A stretch of DNA of 64,000 nucleotides from Roseiarcus sp035606915 (GTDB lineage Bacteria; Pseudomonadota; Alphaproteobacteria; Rhizobiales; Beijerinckiaceae), in the NCBI GenBank assembly GCA_035606915.1, contig DATNDU010000032.1, positions 15,201 through 79,200 of the forward strand. The letters run 5' to 3'. The stretch's first letter is position 1. The number at the start of each line of letters is the position of its first letter. The position numbers and the translations under genes were made by a program. The notes under the pieces are model-generated. The model had not been told where the DNA came from. It saw nothing but the letters and a program-made list of their open reading frames with translations, and searched no databases. Of this stretch, positions 1-8,652 are shown piece by piece.

Positions 1-530
1 GCGATCTCGCCGCCGCCGACGACGACGACGCGCTTCTGAAACCGCCCGGAGACCGCGAGCCGGTTGACCACCGCCGCCAGGCCGAAGCGCGTGATCGCCA
101 GCGCATTGAAGCCGATGAAGAACCATGCCCCGAGCCAGAAGCGCGAGATCACGTAATCGAGCCGGGCGAAGAACACCACGGCGATGAGGGCGGCGAAAAT
201 GACCGTCCAGGCGCCGCTCATGCGGAACAACTGATTGATCGGCCGCCGCAACGCCGGGACACGGTAGCTTTGCAGAATGTTGAAGGCGATGACGTTGATG
301 AGCGCGACGCCGAGCGCCAATAACAGATAGATCGGCCGCGAGCCGATCTGTTTCACGACATGCGCCTGATAAAGCGCAAGGCCGGTGGCGGCGATGATGG
401 CGAAATCGAACGCCTGCGCCGTCAGGACGAGCAGAATGCGGGAATAGGCGCTCTGCGGCGCCGGTTCGCCCGGCGGCGGCTCGCGCTGCTGCTCGACGCC
501 GCGCGGCGATTTTACCGAATGGAGCGACAT
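1..530 (-). CDS. Undecaprenyl-phosphate sugar phosphotransferase, N-terminal part
   Basis: The first 176 codons of a gene that continues past the left edge; the ATG is at 530, one base after the stop of the glycosyltransferase upstream. The visible part has a hydrophilic N-terminus, then at least four hydrophobic segments (around residues 27-45, 60-80, 100-120, 128-145), then the start of a nucleotide-binding-like strand (RVVVVGGGE). This is the layout of WcaJ/ExoY-type polyprenyl glycosylphosphotransferases, membrane enzymes that put the first sugar-1-phosphate of an exopolysaccharide repeat onto undecaprenyl phosphate. The catalytic C-terminal domain is outside the window, so the call rests on the N-terminal layout and the polysaccharide neighbours. 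Confidence 0.7.
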   Translation of the reverse strand, partial: MSLHSVKSPRGVEQQREPPPGEPAPQSAYSRILLVLTAQAFDFAIIAATGLALYQAHVVKQIGSRPIYLLLALGVALINVIAFNILQSYRVPALRRPINQLFRMSGAWTVIFAALIAVVFFARLDYVISRFWLGAWFFIGFNALAITRFGLAAVVNRLAVSGRFQKRVVVVGGGEI

Positions 531-531
531 G

Positions 532-1728
532 TCACGCCTCGTTGACGAGATCGGCGCCGGCGCCGCGGCGCGCGGCGCGGGCGAGATCGCGGCGCGCCAG
601 CGCCTCGCGATAGGCCGAGAGCACCGTCTCGACCATGTTCTCCATCGAGAAGCGGCCCTGCACATAAGCGGCGATCTCGGCGGCGCGGGCGTTGCGCTCC
701 GCCGCCGGCCGGCGCAATTCCTCGCCGATGCGGCGCGCCAGGTCCGCCGCGTCGTCAGGGGGCCCGAGGCGGTCGCGATAGGGGCCGAAGATCTCGGGGA
801 TGCCGCCGACGTCGGTGGTCAGCAGCGCCATTTTCGCCGCCACGCTTTCGAGCACGATGTAAGGCATGGATTCGGCGCGCGACGGCGCCACCATGATGCG
901 CCCGAGGCAAAAGGCGCGCCGCACCGGCATCGGGCCGGGAAACTGGACGTGGCGGCCAAGCCCGAGCCGTTCGGCGCGCGCCATCAGCGCCTCGCGGTCC
1001 GGCCCGGAGCCGACCAGCGTCGCGCTCGGCGTCACGCCCGTTTGCCGCGCCAGCGCCGCGAGCGCGTCGATGAGCGTGTCGACGCCCTTGGCGGCGCGCA
1101 ATTCACCGACATAGAGGACGTCGGCGGCGTCTTCGGCCGGGCGTGCGGCGATGAACTCCTCGGCCCCGAGGCCGTTGACGACGACGCGCACGAGACTGTC
1201 GCCTAACGCCACATAGGCCTCGCACCTGCGCCGGATGTGGTCGCTCTCGAACAGGAACAGATCGGTGCGGCGCGACAGCGCCCGCTCGACTGCCATATAC
1301 AGACGATGCACCGCGCTGCCGGGCTTGTAATTGAAGCTGCCGCCATGCGGCGTGTAGACGCGGATCGGCCGCCGGGCGCCGTCGCTGCCGCCGGAGGCGC
1401 GCGCCAGCAAGCCGCCCTTGGAGCCGTGCCCATGCACGACGTCGGGGCGCACTTGCGCGAGGTAGCGCGTGAAGGCGCGGAAGGCGCCGATGTCGGCGGG
1501 ATGCGGGTTGCGGCGGATCGGCATCGTCGCCATACCGAGGCTGAGGCCGCCGGGAATACGGGCGATCGCCTCGCGCACCCGCTCGCAATCGGCGCCGGAA
1601 TCGAAGAACAGGCCGACCGCATGGCCGCGCGCGGCTTGCTGGCCGGCGAGATCGATGACATGCCGAAACAGGCCGCCGAGCGGGGCGCGAAACACATGGA
1701 CGATCCGCAACTCGCTCGAACTCGACAA
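532..1728 (-). CDS. Glycosyltransferase family 4 (GT-B fold)
   Basis: A 398-residue cytoplasmic glycosyltransferase. The N-terminal half has the acceptor-side Rossmann domain (IVHVFRAPLGGLFRHV near residue 10, then DVVHGHGSKGG). The C-terminal half has the donor-binding domain with LYVGELRAAKGVDTLI and the E-x7-E motif AESMPYIVLE that contacts the nucleotide sugar in GT4 enzymes. It lies between an exopolysaccharide export lipoprotein and an initiating sugar-phosphate transferase on the same strand, so it probably adds a sugar to the lipid-linked repeat unit. The sugar specificity cannot be read from sequence. Confidence 0.85.
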   Translation of the reverse strand: MSSSSELRIVHVFRAPLGGLFRHVIDLAGQQAARGHAVGLFFDSGADCERVREAIARIPGGLSLGMATMPIRRNPHPADIGAFRAFTRYLAQVRPDVVHGHGSKGGLLARASGGSDGARRPIRVYTPHGGSFNYKPGSAVHRLYMAVERALSRRTDLFLFESDHIRRRCEAYVALGDSLVRVVVNGLGAEEFIAARPAEDAADVLYVGELRAAKGVDTLIDALAALARQTGVTPSATLVGSGPDREALMARAERLGLGRHVQFPGPMPVRRAFCLGRIMVAPSRAESMPYIVLESVAAKMALLTTDVGGIPEIFGPYRDRLGPPDDAADLARRIGEELRRPAAERNARAAEIAAYVQGRFSMENMVETVLSAYREALARRDLARAARRGAGADLVNEA

Positions 1729-1795
1729 TACAGAAAGCTCCGAACGCGCCGCGCATCGCGACGCGCGGCGTCGAGCGGAGACTTAAGACGGCTTC

Positions 1796-2356
1796 CTAAA
1801 AGAAGCGTTCCCGCACCTTCACCGTATCGCCGGGGCGCACGGGAAATGTCATCGGCTCGCTCGCGGTTATCGGCCGGCCGTCGATGACGCGGGTGACATC
1901 GACGCCGCTCTGGTCGCCGCGCGGAGAAAACCCGCCGGCGATGGCGACCGCCGTCTGCGCCGTCATGCCGTTGACGAACGGATATTGGCCGGAGGCGCCG
2001 ACCTCGCCGAGCACGAAGAACGGCCGGAACGCCTCGACCTCGACGGAGACTTTGGGATCGCGCAGATAGCCGGCACGCAGCCGCGCCGCGATGGCGCCCG
2101 CGATCTCCGCGGTCGTCAGACCCTGCGCGCGCACGACGCCGATGAGCGGCATCGAGATGTCGCCGGCGGCGCCGACATTGAATGAATTGGTCAGGTTTTC
2201 CTGGCCGAACACAATGACGCGCAGCCGGTCGCCGCTCGCCAACCGATAGGGCGCGTCGATCGAGGCGCGCATTTGCGCATCGTAAGGACGGGTGGCGCAG
2301 CCGCCGAGAGCGAAGGCGGCGAGCGCCAGCGCCGCAAGCATCCTGTTCATCGACAT
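1796..2356 (-). CDS. Polysaccharide export lipoprotein (Wza/GumB family)
   Basis: A 186-residue outer-membrane export protein. It has a lipoprotein signal peptide with lipobox LGGC (Cys20), then the polysaccharide-export domain starting YRLASGDRLRVIVFGQENLT, then a SLBB-like segment (SVEVEAFRPFFVLGEVGASGQ). It is short for the family, like the GumB/ExoF-type proteins of alphaproteobacteria that pair with a separate co-polymerase. It heads the minus-strand polysaccharide operon and is divergent from the Wzz-like gene starting at 2500, which would be its inner-membrane partner. Confidence 0.88.
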   Translation of the reverse strand: MSMNRMLAALALAAFALGGCATRPYDAQMRASIDAPYRLASGDRLRVIVFGQENLTNSFNVGAAGDISMPLIGVVRAQGLTTAEIAGAIAARLRAGYLRDPKVSVEVEAFRPFFVLGEVGASGQYPFVNGMTAQTAVAIAGGFSPRGDQSGVDVTRVIDGRPITASEPMTFPVRPGDTVKVRERFF

Positions 2357-2403
2357 ACGTGCGCACCGCTTTTACTGACCGCTGACGATTTCTAGCGCTG
2401 CAT

Positions 2404-2438
2404 GGTTAACGAAACGCTGATGGCGGCGGTCATTAACC
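2404..2438. promoter_or_regulatory. Inverted TTAACC motifs in the divergent polysaccharide promoter region
   Basis: The 143-bp space between the export lipoprotein and the Wzz-like gene must hold both promoters. It contains GGTTAA at 2404-2409 and its inverse TTAACC at 2433-2438. TTAAC is the half-site of the cell-cycle regulator CtrA in alphaproteobacteria, but the canonical TTAA-N7-TTAA spacing is absent, so this is only a candidate regulatory element. Confidence 0.2.
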
Positions 2439-2499
2439 GGAAGGCAACCTTGCTCTTTCATAGATCGTTCATCACGATGCGCGTCTGCGGGGGTTGTTG

Positions 2500-4545
2500 A
2501 TGCAGTGGGATGACGAGGCGGCGCCGAAGGGCCTCGACCTGCCGCGCTTGTTCGCCGCCGTTGTCGCGCACAAGCGCTGGATTCTGTTGCCGACGCTCGC
2601 CGCTTTTGTCTGCGCGCTCGCCGTCATCGCCGTCGTCAAGCCGCGCTACACCGCCACCGCCAAAGTGATGCTGGAGAACGGCGACAGCTATTTCACCCGC
2701 CCCGACAAGGCCACGCTCTCGGTCGCCGATAGCGTCATCGACGAAATGACGGTGGCGAGCGAGGCCGAAGCGGCGCAATCGCCCGACGTCGAGCGCCAGG
2801 CGATGGCGAAGCTGAAGCCGGAAGATCTGGCCGAGTTCTCCGGCGGCGGCCTGCTGTCGATGTTTTCCGGGCGCCACGCCGACCTCGCCGAGCGCCGCCT
2901 GGTCGCCTTCGGCAAACAAGTCGAAATCTATCCGCAGGCCAAGACCCGCGTGCTGCTGTTCGAGTTCTCCTCGACGGATCGCCAGCGCGCGGCGCGCGGC
3001 GCCAATGCGCTCGCCCAGGCGTTCCTGGAATCGCAGCGGCTGGCCAAAGACGCCGAGGCGAAATCGGCCTCGAAATGGCTGTCCGAGCAAATCGACGCGC
3101 TGCGCGTCAAGGTCGCCACCGCCGAGAGCCGCATCGAGGCGTTGCGCGCCCAATCCGGTCTGCTGACCGGGGCCAACGGCCTCGCCGTGCCGTCACAGCA
3201 ATTGTCGGAGATCGCCGCCCAGATCGCCAGCGCCCGCGCGGCGGCGACGGCGGCGGCGGCGAAGGCGGAGGCGCTGCGCAATCTCGTGCGCTCGGGCCGG
3301 CTCGACGACGTCGCCTCGGTCGTCAACGACGAGTCGCTGCGCCGCTACGCCGAATCGCGCGTGGCGCTGAAGGCGCAGATCGCCGAGCTTGGCCGCACGC
3401 TGCTGCCGGGCCATCCGCGCATGAAGGAACTCGACGGCCAACTCGCCGGGCTCGAACAGGAGATTCGCGCCGCGGCGATGAAGCGCGTGCATGGCTTCGA
3501 GGAGGACGCGCGCATCGCCAGCACTCAGGTCAAGAGCCTCCAGCAGGCGGTGGCGAGCCAGGCCAAGACCGTCTCCTCCAGCGACGCCGATCAGGTCAAG
3601 CTGCGCGAGCTGGAGATCGACGCCAAGACCGGGCGCGAACAGCTCGAATCGTATCTGACGAAATATCGCGAGGCGATCGCCCGCGACGCCGAGAACGCCG
3701 TGCCGGCCAACGGCCGCATCATCGCCTACGCTTTGACTCCGATGTCGCCGACCTTCCCGAAGACCGGGCCGACGCTGTTGCTGGCGCCGCTCGCCGGCTT
3801 CTTCGTCAGCCTCGGCCTGGTGGTCGCCAAGATCCTGCTCAGCGATGGCGGCGCGGCGGCGCCAGCGCGGACGGCGCCGGCGCCGCGGCCGGAGCGCGAC
3901 CCGAGCCTGCCGTTCGGCATCGATGCGCTGCCCGTGGCGGCGCGCGAGCCGCAGGACTGGGCTGCGGCGGTGGAGAGCTTCGTCGACCGTCTCGCCGATA
4001 CCGGCGAAGGCGAGAGCCTGCCGCTCATGGTCGCCGGCGAGGGCGCGGCGGGGGCGTTGCCGGCGGCGCTGGCCGCGGCGCGGCGCCTCGCCCGGCGCGG
4101 GTCGACGGCGCTCGTCGATCTCAGCCCGAGTCCGAGCTGGCTCGCCGACATGTTCGACCGCGAGCGCGACAACGGCCCGATCGGGGCGGGGCTCAGCGAT
4201 CTCGCGCACGACCCCGACGCCCTCGCCGGGGCCGCGCATCGCGACCTCTCGACACCGCTCGACATCGTCCCCTCGGGCGGCGGCGCGCTAGAGCCGCAGG
4301 ATCTGCCGGCGATCCTGGCGGCGCTGGCGCGCGCTTATGTCTTCGTCGTCGTTCACGCCGCCGATTGGCGCGATCGGCTGGCGATGACGGCGGCTGAGGA
4401 TATGGCGGCGATGCTGCTGGTTGCGCCGTCGCCGGAAGTCGGCGCGGTCGAGGCGCGCGCCCGCGCCGCCTTCAAGGACGAGGGGCTGGCGATCAAAGCC
4501 ATCGGCGCCGGGCCGCACCCGGAGCCGCAGTCGCAGGCGGCGTAA
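2500..4545 (+). CDS. Polysaccharide co-polymerase (Wzz/GumC-like) with degenerate kinase-like tail
   Basis: A 681-residue inner-membrane protein controlling chain length and export of exopolysaccharide. The chosen start is ATG 2500 (two TTG codons precede it). A first membrane helix lies near residues 25-45 (WILLPTLAAFVCALAVIAVV), followed by a Wzz domain, a long Ala/Glu/Gln-rich coiled coil (about 185-400) and a second helix near 425-445. The cytoplasmic C-terminal 230 residues resemble the bacterial tyrosine-kinase (BY-kinase) domain fused to GumC/ExoP proteins, but the Walker A position reads VAGEGAAGALPAA with no GKT/GKS and there is no tyrosine-rich tail. This half is therefore probably not an active kinase. 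It is divergent from its likely partner, the export lipoprotein. Confidence 0.85.
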   Translation: MQWDDEAAPKGLDLPRLFAAVVAHKRWILLPTLAAFVCALAVIAVVKPRYTATAKVMLENGDSYFTRPDKATLSVADSVIDEMTVASEAEAAQSPDVERQAMAKLKPEDLAEFSGGGLLSMFSGRHADLAERRLVAFGKQVEIYPQAKTRVLLFEFSSTDRQRAARGANALAQAFLESQRLAKDAEAKSASKWLSEQIDALRVKVATAESRIEALRAQSGLLTGANGLAVPSQQLSEIAAQIASARAAATAAAAKAEALRNLVRSGRLDDVASVVNDESLRRYAESRVALKAQIAELGRTLLPGHPRMKELDGQLAGLEQEIRAAAMKRVHGFEEDARIASTQVKSLQQAVASQAKTVSSSDADQVKLRELEIDAKTGREQLESYLTKYREAIARDAENAVPANGRIIAYALTPMSPTFPKTGPTLLLAPLAGFFVSLGLVVAKILLSDGGAAAPARTAPAPRPERDPSLPFGIDALPVAAREPQDWAAAVESFVDRLADTGEGESLPLMVAGEGAAGALPAALAAARRLARRGSTALVDLSPSPSWLADMFDRERDNGPIGAGLSDLAHDPDALAGAAHRDLSTPLDIVPSGGGALEPQDLPAILAALARAYVFVVVHAADWRDRLAMTAAEDMAAMLLVAPSPEVGAVEARARAAFKDEGLAIKAIGAGPHPEPQSQAA

Positions 4546-4570
4546 TGCCGACGGTCAATCGCGCGGCCTC

Positions 4571-4602
4571 GTCGTGCCCGGGCTTGTCCCGGGCATCCAC
4601 GT
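4571..4602. repeat. REP-like GC-rich palindrome
   Basis: A perfect inverted repeat, GCCCGGG-cttgt-CCCGGGC at 4576-4594, within a longer conserved-looking string. It sits between the convergent Wzz-like and ABC ATPase genes. From memory, strings of this kind are dispersed intergenic repeats in Hyphomicrobiales genomes. It may also act as a weak bidirectional terminator, though it has no T-tract. Confidence 0.5.
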
Positions 4603-4638
4603 CGCGCCGCGTTCCCAAGGTGTTGCCGTGTCGCGGAC

Positions 4639-5376
4639 CTATGTCGGCTTCGTGGACAGCGCGCGCAAGCGCTCGACCTCGGCGGCGAGTTCGCCGCGGC
4701 GGCCGGCGGGCACGGCGCGGGGGCTCTCGATGCGCACCTCGCCGATGATGCGGGCGGGCCGCGCGCTCAGCACGTAAATGACGTCGGCGAGGTCGAGGGC
4801 GTCCTCGACGTCATGGGTGACGAGCACCGCCGACACGCGCTTGTCGTCGATCAACCGCGCCAGATCGGCGCGGATGGCGCGGGCGAGCGGCGGGTCGAGC
4901 GAGACGAAGGGTTCGTCAAGCAGCAACAGGTCCGGCTTGGCGGCGAGCGCGCGCGCCAGCGAGGTGCGACGGGCCAGACCCAGCGACAACTCGCCGGGAA
5001 AATGGCCGCGATGCTCGACGAGCCCGAGCGCGGCGAACAGCGTGGCGCGCTCTTGCGCCGTCGATTCCGGCGCGCCGAGGCGCACATTGTCGTCGACGCT
5101 GCGCCACGGCAGCAGGCGCGGTTCCTGGAACGCCATCGCGATGCGCGCCTCACGCGGCCGGCTCACGGTTCCCTCGAAGGCGCGGTCGAGCCCGGCGAGA
5201 ATACGCATCAGCGTCGTCTTGCCGCAGCCGGAGGGGCCGATGAGCGCCGCTGTCTCGCCGGCGCGCAGCGCGAAGGCGAGGCCGGCGAGGATCTCGACGG
5301 TTTGGCCCTGCGCGGTGCGCGCCGCCTTGCGGGCGACGCTAACTGCGAGCGGGGCGCGGTCGCCAGCGGGTGGCAT
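4639..5376 (-). CDS. ABC transporter ATP-binding protein, nitrate/taurine type
   Basis: A 245-residue ATPase. Walker A is GPSGCGKTT, the Q-loop is in MAFQEPRLLPWRS, Walker B is LLLLDEP and the switch histidine is in VLVTHD. The signature motif is degenerate: LSLGLARR where LSGGQ is usual. The start ATG 5376 overlaps the end of the permease gene by 38 bp, so the two are translationally coupled. With the permease and binding protein upstream it forms a TauABC/SsuABC-style importer. Its location next to PQQ-associated transport genes suggests a role in the same pathway, but the substrate is unknown. Confidence 0.85.
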   Translation of the reverse strand: MPPAGDRAPLAVSVARKAARTAQGQTVEILAGLAFALRAGETAALIGPSGCGKTTLMRILAGLDRAFEGTVSRPREARIAMAFQEPRLLPWRSVDDNVRLGAPESTAQERATLFAALGLVEHRGHFPGELSLGLARRTSLARALAAKPDLLLLDEPFVSLDPPLARAIRADLARLIDDKRVSAVLVTHDVEDALDLADVIYVLSARPARIIGEVRIESPRAVPAGRRGELAAEVERLRALSTKPT

Positions 5377-6085
5377 GACGTTCGAACGGCTGGACAAAGA
5401 CACTCTCGACAACAAGCATGATTGCGGTGAACGGCAGCGCATAGGCCAGCAGCGTCGTCACGTCGAATAGCTGGAACGCCGTGCCGATCTCGAAGCCGAC
5501 GCCGTTCGGCCGCCCGAGCAATTCGACCACCAGCACGATTTTCCACACCAGCGACAGGCCCGAGCGCGTCGCCGCGGCGAAGAACGGCGCCAACTGCGGC
5601 ATGACGACATGGCGCCAGCGCTTCCAGGCTGAGAAGCCGAACACGCTGGCCATTTCGTCGAGCCCGGCGTCGAGCGTGCGCGCGCCCTCGCGCAGCGTGA
5701 CGACGGTGTTGGGCATCTTGTTGAGCGCCACCGCGCCGATCGCCGCCGTCTCGTTGAGGCCGATCCAGATGTAGGCGAGCACGATGATGACCAGCGCCGG
5801 CAGGTTGAGCAGCACGACGATGGGGGCGTCGCACCAGCGATCGACGGCGTCGCGCCGCCCCATCGCGTAACCCAGCGCCGAGCCCAGCGCCATCGCCAGT
5901 GCGAATGCGGCGGCGACGCGGGCCATGGTGACGGCGAGCGCGCGCGGCAGCTCGCCGCTCCGCGTCTGCAAAGCGATGGCGTTGAGCACGGCGAGCGGGC
6001 TTGGCAGCAGCCGCGGATCGGCGAAATGCGCGGCTGCCTGCCAGATCAGCAGCAACGCCAGCAGCGATCCCAGCCGCGCCGCCAA
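5339..6085 (-). CDS. ABC transporter permease, nitrate/taurine type
   Basis: A 248-residue inner-membrane permease with about six hydrophobic helices. It carries the EAA-type coupling loop region (DEMASVFGFSAWKRWRHVVMPQLAPF) that contacts the ATPase, as in SsuC/TauC. It begins two bases after the stop of the periplasmic binding protein and overlaps the ATPase gene, so binding protein, permease and ATPase are read from one transcript. Confidence 0.85.
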   Translation of the reverse strand: MAARLGSLLALLLIWQAAAHFADPRLLPSPLAVLNAIALQTRSGELPRALAVTMARVAAAFALAMALGSALGYAMGRRDAVDRWCDAPIVVLLNLPALVIIVLAYIWIGLNETAAIGAVALNKMPNTVVTLREGARTLDAGLDEMASVFGFSAWKRWRHVVMPQLAPFFAAATRSGLSLVWKIVLVVELLGRPNGVGFEIGTAFQLFDVTTLLAYALPFTAIMLVVESVFVQPFERHATRWRPRPARS

Positions 6086-6087
6086 AT

Positions 6088-7059
6088 TCAGCGGCCCGGG
6101 TCGTAGAAGGCGGCGACGTCGAGATCCTTCGCGCCGCCGGTGAGTTCCGTCCCGCTGACGTCGGCGATGGCCTTGAACAGCGCCCGCGCATCGGTCGCCT
6201 CGTCGGCGACCGGGCGCTTCGGCGCGCCGGCGAGATAGACGCGGCGATAGGCCTCAAACGTCGCCGCGTCGGTCGCGCGCATGCGGGCGCGCACCGGCGC
6301 CCAGGCGGCGGGATCTGTGGCCAGCGCCTCATGCGCCTTGGCGAGCATGGCGAAAAAGCGCTTCAGCGCCGGCCCGTGCGTGCGCGCGAAGGCTGAGGAG
6401 AACACATAGCCGGTCATCGCCACCGGCCCCTTGGCGCCCAGCCTCTTCTCGACGTCGGACATCTCGATGACGCGCTTGAAGCCATGCGCTTCGAGATCGG
6501 CGCAGAAATTCCAGAATTCCAGCGCCGCGTCGATCTCGCCCTGGATGAGCTTGGCGGCGATCAGCGGCGGGGCGCCGTAGATCGGCCGCGTCTGCTTGGC
6601 GAGATCGAGGCCGGAGCGCCGGGCCAGCGCACGCAGCATCAGCCAGCTCTTGTCGAGCGGGCCGCCGGCGATGCCGATCGACTTGCCCTTGAGATCGGCG
6701 AGCGAGGCGATCGTCGATGTCTTGGGCGCCATCACCGCGCCGAGCGCGGTGGAATAGGGGGTGAACAGCAGATCGTCGCCGAGCCCGCGTTCGCGCGCCA
6801 CCCACAGCCAGTCGGAGACGATCATGTCCACCGCGCCGCCGCGCAGCGAGATCTTGCCGGCCTCGGTGGAAGCGAGTTCCTCGATCCGGATGTCGAGATC
6901 GGCCGCCTTGTCGAGCCCGCGCGCCTTGGCGACCGCCAATTCCCAGGCGACGGTGCCGGTGCGCTGCACCGCGATGCGCAGCGTGTCGGCGGCGAGGGCT
7001 TGAACGGCCGAGAGGCCGAGCAGCAGCACCGCGACGCCCAATCCGAGCGATAATTTCAT
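6088..7059 (-). CDS. ABC transporter periplasmic binding protein, nitrate/taurine type
   Basis: A 323-residue protein starting at ATG 7059. It has a Sec signal peptide cleaved after ALA (residues 1-23) and then a SsuA/THI5-like fold: DTLRIAVQRTGTVAWELAVAKARG, the loop GGAVDMIVSDWLWVARERG and ADLKGKSIGIAGGPLDKSW. It delivers an unidentified small solute to the permease and ATPase genes just downstream. It starts one base after the stop of the ABC-2 permease gene, so the two transporter sets appear to share one operon. Confidence 0.85.
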   Translation of the reverse strand: MKLSLGLGVAVLLLGLSAVQALAADTLRIAVQRTGTVAWELAVAKARGLDKAADLDIRIEELASTEAGKISLRGGAVDMIVSDWLWVARERGLGDDLLFTPYSTALGAVMAPKTSTIASLADLKGKSIGIAGGPLDKSWLMLRALARRSGLDLAKQTRPIYGAPPLIAAKLIQGEIDAALEFWNFCADLEAHGFKRVIEMSDVEKRLGAKGPVAMTGYVFSSAFARTHGPALKRFFAMLAKAHEALATDPAAWAPVRARMRATDAATFEAYRRVYLAGAPKRPVADEATDARALFKAIADVSGTELTGGAKDLDVAAFYDPGR

Positions 7060-7060
7060 C

Positions 7061-7894
7061 TCATCCCCCCCGTCGCATGAGAAGCCCGCGCGCGGGATCG
7101 TAGGCCCAGATCGCGCTGGCGAGAAAGACGATCGTGCAGCCGACGACGACGGCGAGCGAGGTCGGCTCGATCTTGCCATAAAACGCGAATCTGGTCAGTT
7201 CGACCGCATAGGTGAACGGATTGAACTTGCACACCAAGGCCAGCCACGGGCTGCCCTGCTGCACGCGCCACAGCGGATAGAGCGCCGAAGAAGCGAAGAA
7301 CATCGGGAAAATGACGAAGTTCATCACGCCGGCGAAGTTCTCCAACTGCTTGATGAGCGAGGACAACAGCATGCCGAACGCGCCCATCATCAGCCCCGAC
7401 AGCATCAGCGCCGGCAGCACGCTGATATAGTTCCACCAGTTCGTCGGCTGGATCTCCCAGAAATAGGCGATGACGAGAAATGCGTAGACCTGGAGGATCG
7501 ACACCGCCACGCCTGCGATCAACTTGGAGACGAGCAGGAACCAGCGCGGCGCCGGGCTGACCAGCAGCATGCGCATCGAGCCCATCTCGCGGTCGTAGAC
7601 CATCGACAGCGACGATTGCATGCCGTTGAACAATTGGATCATCGCTATCAGGCCCGGCGTGATGTAGACCTCATACAAAACATAGGTGTCATAGGGCGGA
7701 ATGATCGAGACGCCGAGCGTCTGGCGGAAGCCGGCGGCGAAGATGAACAGCCAGACCAGCGGTCGCACCAGCGCCGAGATGAACCGCTCGCGCTGATGCA
7801 GGAAGCGCAGCGATTCGCGCCAGACGATGCCATTCAGGCATATCCATAGCCGGGCCGGGCCGAAGCCGCGGTGGGTGTCGTCGACGGCGCTCAA
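7061..7894 (-). CDS. ABC-2 type permease (PQQ-catabolism/PedC-like)
   Basis: A 277-residue permease with six hydrophobic segments and the ABC-2 layout (FRQTLGVSIIPPYDTYV loop, YDREMGSMRMLLVSPAPRW cytoplasmic loop). The proposed start is TTG at 7894, which overlaps the upstream ATPase stop as TTGA; there is no in-frame ATG ahead of the first helix. ABC-2 permeases usually export. The gene order ATPase-permease next to a YVTN propeller and a periplasmic binding protein matches the transporter set tied to PQQ-dependent alcohol dehydrogenases (PedC of Pseudomonas is the named example, from memory). Confidence 0.8.
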   Translation of the reverse strand: MSAVDDTHRGFGPARLWICLNGIVWRESLRFLHQRERFISALVRPLVWLFIFAAGFRQTLGVSIIPPYDTYVLYEVYITPGLIAMIQLFNGMQSSLSMVYDREMGSMRMLLVSPAPRWFLLVSKLIAGVAVSILQVYAFLVIAYFWEIQPTNWWNYISVLPALMLSGLMMGAFGMLLSSLIKQLENFAGVMNFVIFPMFFASSALYPLWRVQQGSPWLALVCKFNPFTYAVELTRFAFYGKIEPTSLAVVVGCTIVFLASAIWAYDPARGLLMRRGG

Positions 7895-8652
7895 GCGTCG
7901 GTCTCCGCGCTCGGCGCCTGCGCGCCGGTGAGCCGGGTGAACGCCTCGCCGATGCCGGAAGCGCTGGCGCCGGCGACGATCTCGGCGCTGGTCGCATCGG
8001 CGCGCAGCTTGCCCTTGTGCAGCACGACGACGTGGTCTTGCGGCCTGATCTCGTCGACGAGATGCGTCGTCCACAACACACCGACGCCGTCGTCGCGCGC
8101 GAGATCGCGCACCACGCCGAGGATATCGGCGCGGGCCTGGATGTCGAGCCCCGCCGTCGGCTCGTCGAGCAGGATGAGCCTCGGCTCATGCAGCAGGGCG
8201 CGCGCGATCTCGACGCGCCGCATCTGGCCGCCGCTGAGATGGCGGGCGCGGTCGCGCACGCGGTCGGCGAGGCCGACGCGCTCCAGCAGGATCTTCTGCC
8301 GTTCGCGCCGTTTGCCTCGCCGCATGCCTTGCAGCGCGCCGTGATAGGCCATGTTCTGCTCGATGGTGAGATCGGGGTCGAGCGTGCGGCTCTGGAAGAC
8401 GACGCCGAGCCGGGCCAGCGCCGCGCCGCTGTCGCGCGCGACGTCATGGCCGAAGATGCGCACGACGCCGGCCTTCGGCGCATAAAGATGCGTGACGACC
8501 GAGAACAAGGTGCTTTTGCCGGCCCCGTTGAGGCCGAGCAGCACGCAGAAGCTGCCCGGCGCCACCGAGAAGCTCACATCGTCGAGCGCCGTGCGCGCGC
8601 CATAGGCGTGCGTGACGTGCTCGATCGTCAAGGCGTTGGGCTGTGCGTTCAT
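7891..8652 (-). CDS. ABC transporter ATPase, PQQ-dependent alcohol catabolism type
   Basis: A 253-residue ATPase of the drug/polysaccharide-export (CcmA/DRA) type. Walker A is GLNGAGKST, the signature motif is HLSGGQMRRVEIAR, Walker B is LILLDEP and the H-loop is TTHLVDE. The start ATG 8652 overlaps the propeller stop (ATGA) and the stop overlaps the permease start (TTGA), so the three genes are tightly coupled. It should power the ABC-2 permease that follows. Confidence 0.87.
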   Translation of the reverse strand: MNAQPNALTIEHVTHAYGARTALDDVSFSVAPGSFCVLLGLNGAGKSTLFSVVTHLYAPKAGVVRIFGHDVARDSGAALARLGVVFQSRTLDPDLTIEQNMAYHGALQGMRRGKRRERQKILLERVGLADRVRDRARHLSGGQMRRVEIARALLHEPRLILLDEPTAGLDIQARADILGVVRDLARDDGVGVLWTTHLVDEIRPQDHVVVLHKGKLRADATSAEIVAGASASGIGEAFTRLTGAQAPSAETDA

